Part shown: positions 15,501 through 27,200 of the stretch, piece after piece
Layout: each line of letters opens with the position of its first letter
Position numbering within the stretch: the stretch's first letter is position 1
Assembly (NCBI RefSeq): GCF_028640845.1
Contig: NC_080546.1
Span: forward strand, 52,835,409 to 52,899,408
Direction: 5' to 3'
Source: Ahaetulla prasina
Lineage: Eukaryota > Chordata > Lepidosauria > Squamata > Colubridae
Length of the DNA: 64,000 nucleotides
Translations under genes and position numbers: made by a program
The notes under the pieces: model-generated
Told to the model about the DNA's origin: nothing
The model's database searches: none
The model's input: only the letters and a program-made list of their open reading frames with translations

Positions 15501-16144
15501 CTGATCACTCAGCAGTATATACTGCAATTCTTAATCCTAATTCCATAGCTCAAAACAACCAACTATCCTATTTCCACATAAAAATCATGCTTTTTTTATT
15601 TTACTGCAGTAAAATATAATGGTAAGGAATAGCAAATATATGGCAAATTACAAGAAACTTTTTTCTTGCCATTTTTTTAACAACAGAGAAATAATGTTTT
15701 GACATTATTGCAATATAGTAATAACAAGGTTATTTATATCTATCTTTCCAAAGGTATGCTGTGTGCCGAAACACAAGTCCGGGAGTCATAGCAGTATGGA
15801 ATATTGTAAAATCCAAATGTAAACACAATGCGGTGCGGGTGGAAAGAGGGCTGGTAGAGAACACAGACATTGTACTGGCGAGAGACATGAAACTTTATAT
15901 ACTTACAGGCAAGGGAATAGCTTCCTTTGCAGATCCTCCAAGATCAATTTTCCAGGTACCGAACACATTTTTTTCTCTATAAATACTGATCCTTTGCTTT
16001 TCAGCTGATTTCATGAATGGTGAATTTATTGAGAAAACGTGGAGTCTGAGAAGAAAATGATTTTGTAGTGAATGAAGAAAACCTTATCCAAACTGTCAAG
16101 AAATAAAAATATTAAAGGGTTTAAATATCTTTGAAGGAATTAAT

Positions 16145-16178
<34 letters not shown>

Positions 16179-19100
16179 GGATTGTCTAATTGTTGAGGTA
16201 TTGTCAGGGAGGGGCCTAAGACCACCTAGAATGAGAAAACCAGGAACATTTAGGGTTCCTAGATATGCATGTATTACAACTTGGCAGGTCTTTCTCTACA
16301 CCAAGCAGAAATAATTTTTTATGTAATTCCAGACACTGTTTGTTTATGATCTCCTGAAAAAGAAGTACATCAAGAAGCAGAGTGGGCTTTACATAATTCC
16401 TTGTCCAAATAATGAATACAAGTTGCTAGAAGGAGGCCTTCTACTTGGTCTTTCTGAGAACAGGTAACATTTTGCAGCTATTGAAAAAGCACATATTTGT
16501 ATTACAGGTAGTCCTTATTTGGTGACCCCAACTGGGACCGGCAACTGAGTCATTAAGCAAAGCAGTCACTAAGTGAAATTGCAGTTGTGCTTATGATCTG
16601 GCGAGAAACTGCTTAATGTGGAAAGAAATTGCATTATTTAACCATCTATCACTATCACCAGTTTAGAATAGTTTTAGGTTTCAAACCTTAACCAATTAAC
16701 CTTTTTAGCAAATTGTACTTTTTTGTTGTACAATTGAAAAGAAAATTGTACTTTTTTGAATTGTAAAATCAGTCGAGTCAGTATAACATCGCAAAATCAG
16801 AAACCTCAAATCTGTTTTGAGACTGGAAATTTAAAAAATCAACATGAAGTGGCATTCTTGTGATAACATTTGGATTAATTTTAGCAGATATATTTAGCAG
16901 AAATTTGTAAACTCAAGCATTCTTTTACTATTCAACATACATTTTAGATTAAATTTATCTCCTATGCTTTATTACAAATTAAAAGTTTACTGTATGTCAA
17001 TAGAATTTCTAATAAAAAATAGTACATTTTTGGTTGTTTTGTCTGATTCCTATTGTATTTTCAGAGACCATTTTGTTACTTGGAACTTGGAGACAGGACT
17101 TATTAAGGATCGATTAAGACCAGAATACAAAGAAAATTTTGTCTTGCAATCTACTCAATCTACTACCCATTCCTCATTCAAAGAAAACATGAAGAGACCT
17201 AAAGGAGTTTTGTGTAAAGAAAAAACAGGTTTCAAATATTTAATTCTACTTAAAGGCTAAATTGTCAAAGCAAATTCTATGCAGTAATCAGTAACAATTG
17301 AAACAAAACCATTCCTTGGTAAATTGGAGAAACCACAGAGAACCCATGATGTCAGATTTATTATTTTTGTCTTTGCATTGTGGCCTGCATTCTGTTTGAA
17401 AGCTCACAAGAGCGCACAATTGTTCCATTTTATCCTCTGAATAATAATAATAACTGTTTCAGTTTTGTTGAAACAGAATGACTTGCTAAACTCTATGATT
17501 CAGCTGGAGATTTGAACCTTGGTGTTTCTGATCTAAATTCAATGCTTTACCTTTAACATTTTACAGCAGGTGTTTGGTAGCTAGCTGAGTGAGTACTAGA
17601 GCTGGGGTGGCACTGAGGCTTTGAGATGCTTGACAGTGCATCTTTTGGGGCACTGGTGAATTTATCACTTTTTAAAAACTGCTGGTATGCCACTTAACAT
17701 TGCTTGGCACAACATTGCTTAACAAGCTACATGTTGTGTAGACATGCTTTATAGAACTTTTTAATTTTTAATACATAGTTAACAATTTATTTAAAATAAC
17801 TTATATTTTGAAGTCATACAGAAACTTTCCACAACATCAGCTTGTTCTTGGTCTGTGTGATCCATTTGACAATAATTTACAAATACTGCTAAAATGCAGA
17901 ATAAGTATAATTTTATTTTAAACTGATAGTTTCTTGAGAACATTGCAAGCATTTGAAGTAATATTACAGGTAGGCAGAGAGCAGAGAAAAAGTAAAATAA
18001 ATTAGTTCTGAAATATCTAATTTAATTGAACTATCCATCAATCTTCAAAGAATCTAATTTATTAGATATTTTAAAATTACTGGCTACTTTCAGAACTGTT
18101 GCTTGAATTTTGCCTTAATTCAGTTGTCCCCAGAGAATAATTCATGTTTAGGTATTTACTCCCACTCCATTCCCCCCAATGGCTAAGGAAATTAGTCAAT
18201 TTGTTTACTGACCAGCAAAACAAATATTTGGGGGGGGGGGCGAAATGCATCCTATACAGCACAAAAATTGTCTAAAATGAAAAAGCTATAAAATAACAAA
18301 ATACAAGTAAAATTATAAGTTTATGAATTTGGGTCATAAAATTAATATAATAAGCCATTATGCAATTTTTACAAGACTTGTTTGGTAATTTTATTATTCT
18401 CAATTCTTAATTTAAAATATAAAACCATTATGATTATAATCTTACCGGATTTGAAATGAACACCTAACATTAACCATCATTACAAAGAATGTTCTTCCTG
18501 TGTTAACTCAAAAAATTCAGACTGCCCCAGGAGCTGCTGATACTGTTCTACAGGGGAATTACTGACTCTATCATTTGTACTTCTATAATTATCTGGTTTA
18601 AAGGTAAAGGTTCCCCTCACACATACATGCTAGTCGTTGCCGACTCTAGGGGGCGGTGCTCATCTCCGTTTTAAAGCTGAAGAGCCAGCGCTGTCCGAAG
18701 ATGTCTCTGTGGTCATGTGGCCGCCATGACTCAACGCCAAAGGCGCACAGAACGCTGTTACTTTGGACGTTGAGCTTGTCAATCGAAAGGTCGGCAGCTC
18801 AGTGGTTCGAATCCCTAGTGCTGCCATGTAATGGGGTGAGCTCCCATTACTTGTCCCAGCTTCTGCCAACCTAGCAGTTTCGAAAGCACCTAAAAATGCA
18901 AGTAGAAAAAATAGGGACCACCTTGGTGGGAAGGTAACAATGTTCCGTGCGCCTTTGGCGTTGAGTCATGCCGGCCACATGACCATGGAGATGTCTTCAG
19001 ACAGCGCTGGCTCTTCGGCTTTGAAACGGAGATGAGCACCGGCCCCTAGAGTCGGCAACGACTAGCATGTATGTGCAAGGGGAACCTTTACCTTAATTAT

Positions 19101-20506
19101 CTGGTTTAGTACAGCAACCAAACAGGACAGATACAGACTTCAGTGGATAGTTAGGACTACAGAAAGAACAATTGCAACCAGCCTGCCTTCCACTGAGGAC
19201 CTGTATATTGCATGGGTCAGGAGGGCTAAGAAAATATCTACAGACCCCTCATATCCTGGACATACACTGTTAAACAATTAGGTCGAGGCATGCCACAACG
19301 CTGTGACGATGTGAGTTGACCCCCCTGAGTTATAGCCTTATTACCACTCCATCAAAAATGGGGATAATTGGTTTTACCAACCAAACTCAAATCCAAATCA
19401 AGCCCTCATAAATTTATTGAGATAATGCTAGGTCTATTTCTGATTTAGATCCAGGTGTGCAACAAAGGAGCAATTACTTTCTGAGTGTTCTTTCACCAGT
19501 TTCAAAAAAACAGTATGACAGAAGGGTTTCAAATTGCTGTAGTAATTGCCCTGCTTGTAAAAAAAGTTACGCCAAAGAATCATATTTGGAAGACTAAATG
19601 GTATTTAGTAGTAACCTTCTTCCATTTTCATATATAATAAAAACAGACACTCTCTCTCACACAAATTCAATAGCAGATAGATTTCAAAAACTGAGGAAAC
19701 TTTTAAAATAACTATCAGCAGTAGATACAGTTCATGGAGAAAGCTGAAAATAGCACTATGGATCCTGGCCTAATCATCCATTTATGGAAGGCAACATTGT
19801 GCCTTCCACAGCTTAGAAAATGCTGTAAAAACACTCTGAAATAGAATATAAGTCTAAGTGTTATTGCTATTTATATCTTGCTATTGTGCTTTTTAGATTT
19901 TAAAAAATTTTCTCAGTCTAACCTACAATCTTACTTTTTCCTAGAAGTCTCCAAATACCAACCAAAGCCCAAGATTGCTTAATGTTTGACTCTGCTGAGG
20001 CAAAATAACCGTTAAGATCCTTTAACACCATTATTAAAAATCACAAAAATTACTTGTATTTCATGTGTAATACCATAGGTTTTTTTTTTTACATATGCCT
20101 TTCTCTTAGCATTATGGCATCCCTGGGAAAAGCGAAATGAAACCAATACTGGAAAGAAAAAGAAAAAAGAAAAGGCATTAAAACTGGAGGTGGAGACATT
20201 ACAAAAACTAGCTAAAGAAAAGAACAATACTATTGATCAGTTCCTCCTAAGTGGAGATGAGAAGGTGAGTTGTACTTACCAAATCACCATTTATACATAT
20301 TTATTTAAATGTTAACATGCTTAATATCCTACATGTATTCTTTTGTTCTATAAATATGTTAAGATATAACTCATTTGACACTGTAACTTTTCAAAAGTTA
20401 ACTAATGCAGACTTTTCGATGCTGGTATCTTCCTTTTGTGTGTGGCACAGATGACAGCATGATGTCTTGCACATCATACCAAGGTGCCATTTATTTTATA
20501 TATACA

Positions 20507-20542
<36 letters not shown>

Positions 20543-20625
20543 TATATATATTTGTTTTCTGAGGTTTTCACGGGTGTTTGTATGTAGGTCTTTGGTTGTT
20601 CGGGTTTTCTCCCGCGTAAAATTGG

Positions 20626-20712
<87 letters not shown>

Positions 20713-23700
20713 TCTTTGGTTGTTCGGGTTTTCTCCGTGTAAAATTGGAAGTGTCTTGGCGACGTTTCGAAGTCTCATTCGTCATCTTCAGGCTTCAGCT
20801 TCGTGCTTCTGGGAGCAATGTGTGATCGCAGCTGTTTCTTCCTTTTAACTGCTAGTGGGGTTTGAACTGATTGGGTGGGAGCTTGGCTGTGCTCTGATTG
20901 GATGGGGTTTTCTGTGCTCTGATTGGCTGGGGTGTGTCCTGTGTTGGTGGGGGCTTGGTTGTGCTCAGTCTAGTCTGTGCTGCAGGGGATTTGAGCTGGT
21001 GAGCTGCATAGCTGTTGTTTGGCTTTGTGGTCGTGCTACATCTTCATAGTGGGTGTCAGTCTGCTGCATGAATGGATTGGAGGGTTTGAAATGGCTAATG
21101 TTGCAGCTGCGGTCTGGCTTCTGGTCCTTGGTCGTGCTTCATGATCAGTGTGGGTTTGGGTCTGCTTTCTGGGTGGATGTGCGGTGGTGACATCCTGTGT
21201 GGACCTTGTGAGTGTGGGTCTGGTGTCATTCCTCGTGTTAGGGACTCGTTTGTCAATAAGGCCGGTTTCCAAATGGCTGGTAGGCGGAGGTGTCATCTCG
21301 TTTGTTCATGCTGTGTGGGCGTTTTTCTATCTCAATGGCTTCTCTGATTATTCTGTTGTTAAAGTGTTCAGTTTTGGCGATAGTTCTGGTCTTTTTAAAG
21401 TCAATATCATGTCCTGTGACTTTAAAGTGTTGGACCAGGGAAGAAGTTGGTTCCTCTTTTTTGAATGAGTTCTTGTGTTCTTCAATGCGTGCACTTATTC
21501 TTCTGTTGGTTTGTCCAATGTATGTGGTGGGGCAGGCGGTGCATGGGATTTCATATACTCCTTGATTTTCTAACTCAATTTTGTCTTTGGGGTTTCTTAG
21601 GATGGTGGATATTTTTCTGTTTGTGCAGAATGCTGTCTTGATGTTGTGTTTGTGGAGGATCTTGCTGATTCTGTCTGTGGTGCCTTTTATATATGGGAGG
21701 AGGGCTGTGCCGTTTTCTTGTTCTCTGTCTTGGATTTTAGTGGGGGGTTCTTTTTGGATTAGCTTGGTAATCTTATTTCTTTGGAATCCATTGGATGTTA
21801 GTACGTTAGTGAGAGTGTCTAGTTCGGGTTTTAGGTGTTGTTCATCAGCTAAGCATTTTGTTCTGGAGATGAGTGTCTTGGCTACGGAGTTGATCTGTGC
21901 TGGGTGGTGGTGTGAGAGTGCGTGCAGATAGCGGTTTGTGTGTGTTTTCTTCTGGTAGATGGTGTGTCCTAGGGAGCCATTGGGTTTCCTGTAGACTAAG
22001 ACATCCAGGAAGGGAAGTTGGTTATTAACTTCTGTTTCCATGGTGAACTGTATTTTGGGGTGTAGGCTATTGAGGTGTGTGAGGAAGTTTTCAAGTTTTT
22101 CTTTCCCGTGTGGCCAGATTATGAAGGTGTCGTCTACATATCTGAGCCAGAGTTTGGGTTTGTGATCAGATTTTCCTAGAGCTTGGGTTTCAAAGTGTTC
22201 CATGTAGAGATTGGCAATGACAGGTGAGAGGGGTGATCCCATGGGTGCTCCTTCTATTTGTTTGTATTTTTGTCCATTATAGATGAAGTATGTGTTGGAT
22301 AGGCAGTGGTTGGTCAGATCTAGGATGTGCTTGGGGGGGTTATATTTGTTTTGGATAGCTGTCAAGGCTTCTTTGATTGGCACTTGGGTGAAGAGGGATA
22401 TGACATCAAAGCTCACAAGTAGGTCGCTGGGCTGTAAGTTTTGTTTCTTTATGATCTCTATGAACTGGAATGAGTTTTTACGTGTGAGGTGATGGATTCT
22501 GCATAGGGCTGTAGTTGTTTGGCGAGAAATTTGGCTAGGTTTTGTAGAGGTGAGCCTATGGAGCTGACTATGGGTCTGAGTGGGGTTCCTTCTTTGTGTA
22601 TCTTGGGGAGGCCATAGAGCTTAGGGCATCTGGATGATTTCTCTCTGGGAATGATTCTTTGTTGGATTTCTTCGCTGATGGGGGAGGCTTTTATTTTGGA
22701 TCTAGTGGTTTTTTCTAGGTAGGTGGTGGGGTCTGTGTTTAGGGGCTTGTATGCAGGGTCTTGGAGTAGGTTGGTTAATTTGGTTTGGTAGTCAGATGTG
22801 TTCATAACCACCGTGGCGTTGCCCTTGTCTGCTGGTAAGATTATTATGCTGGTATCTTACCAGAAGAAAACACACACAAACCGCTATCTGCACGCACTCT
22901 CACACCACCACCCAGCACAGATCAACTCCGTAGCCAAGACACTCATCTCCAGAACAAAATGCTTAGCTGATGAACAACACCTAAAACCCGAACTAGACAC
23001 TCTCACTAACGTACTAACATCCAATGGATTCCAAAGAAATAAGATTACCAAGCTAATCCAAAAAGAACCCCCCACTAAAATCCAAGACAGAGAACAAGAA
23101 AACGGCACAGCCCTCCTCCCATATATAAAAGGCACCACAGACAGAATCAGCAAGATCCTCCACAAACACAACATCAAGACCGCATTCTGCACAAACAGAA
23201 AAATATCCACCATCCTAAGAAACCCCAAAGACAAAATTGAGTTAGAAAATCAAGGAGTATATGAAATCCCATGCACCGCCTGCCCCACCACATACATTGG
23301 ACAAACCAACAGAAGAATAAGTGCACGCATTGAAGAACACAAGAACTCATTCAAAAAGAGGAACCAACTTCTTCCTGGTCCAACACTTTAAAGTCACAGG
23401 ACATGATATTGACTTTAAAAGACCAGAACTATCGCCAAAACTGAACACTTTAACAACAGAATAATCAGAGAAGCCATTGAGATAGAAAACGCCCACACAG
23501 CATGAACAAACGAGATGACACCTCCGCCTACCAGCCATTTGGAAACCCGCCTTATTGACAAACGAGTCCCTAACACGAGGAATGACACCAGACCCACACT
23601 CACAAGGTCCACACAGGATGTCACCACCGCATCCACCCAGAAAGCAGACCCAAACCCACACTGATCATGAAGCACGACCAAGGACCAGAAGCCGGACCGC

Positions 23701-24138
23701 AGCTGCAACATTAGCCATTTCAAAGCCCTCCAATCCATTCATGCAGCAGACTGACACCCACTATGAAGATGTAGCACGACCACAAAGCCAAACAACAGCT
23801 ATGCAGCTCACCAGCTCAAACCCCCCTGCAGCACAGGCTAGACTGAGGACAACCAAGCCCCCCCCAACACAGGACACAGCCCCAGCCAATCAGAGCACAG
23901 AAAAACCCGCATCCAATCAGAGCACAGCCAAGCTCGCACCCAATCAGTTCAAACGCCCACTAGCAGTTAAAAGGAAGAAACAGCTGCGATCACACATTGC
24001 TCCCAGAAGCACGAAGCTGAAGCCTGAAGATGACGAATGAGACTTCGTCGAAACGTCGCCAAGACACTTCCAATTTTACACAGGAGAAAACCCGAACAAC
24101 CAAAGACCTATATACAAACACCCGTGAAAACCTCAGAA

Positions 24139-24224
<86 letters not shown>

Positions 24225-27200
24225 TATATATATAAAAATTTGTACTTTGCCTTTATGCTTGAACAAGCAAACATGGCAAGTAACATTAAAAAATAAGAAT
24301 TAAAAATATAAAATAATAAAATTATTAACAGAACAGAAATGAACCATTGCACATTTTCTAAATGCAAGTGAAGTGGGACCCAAATGTGTTTTTAGAATAC
24401 AGGTAGTCCATGTGTACAATGACCTTTGAAGTTACAGCGGTGCTAAATGGGGGAAGTATGTCCAGTCTTCAAAGTTGTAGCCATTGCAGCATTCCCAGTC
24501 ATGGTCACATGATCATTATTTGGAAGCTTGGCAACAGGCATGAAATTATGACAGTTGCAGCATTCTGCAGTCACATGATTACCATTTGTAAGCTTTCCTG
24601 CTGGCATAAGCAAAGTCAATGGGATAGTCGGCAGGAGGTTGCAAGTCCCCAAGACTGCAAATTTTCTCTTGAAGAGCACCCATGAGACATGAGAATGTCA
24701 TACTCCAGAGCATTTGGCCACTTGCCTGTACACAATAGAATGCGCCTACCTGTTATTCCTAGTACCCATCCATGGCTCCTGCCTGCTTGTACTCCATAGT
24801 CCCAACTTGCTTGCCTGTAGCTTGACCACTGGGCTGCTTGCCTATGATTGTTTCAAGGGCATAAGTAAATGCTTCTTCATACATCATGGTCATGTGAGGT
24901 TCACATTTGATGGCAATGGGGACTGCTGGGATTGCTGTTGCTAAGCGATGGTCACATAACGTCATGCTTTATGACTGCATCGCTTAGTGATGAAAATTCC
25001 AGTCCCAATTACCGCAAACAAGGCAGTTGCTCAACATGGGCTACCTGTATGCTTAGTATTTAAAGATCCTTTAGTATAAGTCTTAACTGCTACATTTTGC
25101 ACCAATTGCAACTTCTGGCATTTCTGTGCAGCCCAACAGAGCATATGCAGTAATTTTTTGGAGTTTAATTTAGTTTGTTTTAAAATGGAACAATATAATA
25201 TCCCACTCATTGTCGTAGCTATATAAATTTACTAAATCTAAAAAAATAAATAAAATGTATTTTCATATAAGTTTTGCTGATTTATAAAGGAACCCTGTGT
25301 GAATAGAGTACTGTGCAGAAGTGTTAGGCAATTGTACAAAAATATTGCAAATTAAGAATGCTTTTACTAATAAAAGTGTTAATAGTTTATTTTTATCAAT
25401 TAACAAAATGGAAAGTAAATGAACAAAAGAAAAATCCAAGTCAAGTCAATATTTGGTATGATCATACTTTGCCTTTAAAACAGCATCAATTCTTACACTT
25501 GCACAAAGTCAGGGATTCTGTAGGATTAGTTAGGTGTACAATTAACCAATTATACCAAGCAGGTGCTAATGATAATCGATTTCATATGTAGGGTGAAAGT
25601 CATTAACTGAAACAGAAACAGCTGTGTAGGAGGCTCAAAACTGGGTAGGGAATAGCCAAACTCTGCTACCTGATTAGGTGAGTTTGAGGAAGATTTTCAT
25701 GTCACAGATCATACACCACAACACAAGAACAAGACAAAAGGCAGTTATACTGCATCTCCCAGGCAAAGCTTTCAAAGCAGACTGGGGTTTCAGGATGTGC
25801 TGTTCAAGCTCTTTTGAAGAAGCACTAAGAAATGGGCAACGTTTAAGACTGTAGACAGCGGTCAGCCAAGGAAACTTAATGTAGCAGATGAAAAGATACA
25901 TCGTGCTTATTTCCCTTCAACATATGAAGATGTCCAGCAGTGCCATCAGCACAGAACTGGCAGAAACCAGTGGGACCCAGGTATTCCCATCTACTGTTCA
26001 GAGAGATCTGGCCAGAAGTGGTCTTCATGGAAGAATTGCAGTCAAAATGCCATACCTCCGATGTGGAAACAAGTATAAATTGAGTACTTCGTCTTAGGGC
26101 CTGGGGTGCAGAAAAATGGCAGTGATCTGGACTTGAGTCAGAATTTGAAATATCTGGTTATAGCAGGAAGCAGTTTGTTCACCAAAGGGCTGGAGGGTGA
26201 TACAATAATGAGTGTCTGCTGGCAACAGTGAAGCATGGTGGCGCTTCCTTGCACTTGGGGCTGCATTTCTGCAAATGGAGTTGGAGAATTGGTCAGGATC
26301 AATAGTGCCCTCAATCCTGAGAAATTCAGGCAGATACTTATCTGTCATGCCATAGCATCAGAGAGGCGTGTGTTTGGCCGGAAATTTATTCTGCAACAGG
26401 ACAATGGCCCCAAACATATAGCCAATGTCATTAAGGACTATCTTCAACATAAAGAAGTGATGGTTTGGCCCTCACAGATCCCTGATCTCAACATTTAGCC
26501 TGTCTAGGATAACATGAAGAGACATAAAGATTTGAGGCAGCCTAAATCCACAGAAGCTGGTTAGTTTTCCATAGATATTTAGAACAATCTTGAAATCTTG
26601 CTAAGTTTTTTCAAAAACTGTGTGCAAATGTACCTAGAACAATTTATGCTGTTTTGTAGGCAAAGGGTGGTCACACCAAATATTGATTTGATTTGGCGTT
26701 CTCTTCTGTTCATTTACTTTCCATTTTGGGAAATAATAAAAAAAAACTATTAACATCTCCATTTCTAAAAGAATTCTTAATTTACAGCATTTTTGCACAA
26801 CTGCCTAGTACTTTTGCACAGTATTGTATATTGTCGAAGTTTAGTGCTTCTATAATTTATTTCATAAACAAAGTAATCCAACATGTCCTATTACACTGTG
26901 AAAAATAATTGCTCCCTACTTCTTGTCTTTTCCCTCTAATAAGGCCAAAATCTTTGCAGAGGGGAACCATGTTGCTTAATTTATTTTTGCCAGTTGTTAA
27001 ATATGTTTGTTTTTAAAATAACTGTCTTTCTCTTTTCACAGATAGCTGTGTGTTCCTATTATGCACATCATCTGTCAGTATTCAGTTTGGAAACCATGTC
27101 CTATCGCCATACACTTGAGAGCAATGAATCAATGCTTTTTTTATATAATGCTACATTAACATATACTGGGCATTATCTAGTGCTTTCCAATTACAATGAG

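Larger units (their letters stand above)
20550..22852 (-). mobile_element. Penelope-like retroelement, left copy
   Basis: The minus strand codes a Penelope-type reverse transcriptase in two frames. The upstream part (22811-22458) has [12 protein letters not shown] context and [11 protein letters not shown]. The main part (22416-21253) has the SFDVISLFT motif [26 protein letters not shown] (catalytic YVDD) and a C-terminal GIY-YIG endonuclease beginning [19 protein letters not shown] one-base frameshift lies near 22477, so the copy is dead. It is 5'-truncated. The 3' part (20711-21250) carries the terminal repeat-like sequence. The outermost 45 bp are duplicated across a (TA)n block (20550-20628 and 20711-20755). 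It is antisense to the host gene. Confidence 0.93.

Noticed and set aside
18780..18830. Possible tRNA gene
   Set aside because: Only a B box-like stretch inside a repeated element; no cloverleaf with matching acceptor stem.
20474..20785. Open frames through the TA tracts (YIYIYI proteins)
   Set aside because: They are translations of a dinucleotide repeat.
21290..21931. Plus-strand frames of about 90-116 codons over the left Penelope copy
   Set aside because: They are shadows of the minus-strand RT/GIY-YIG frame; the same frames recur mirrored in the right copy.
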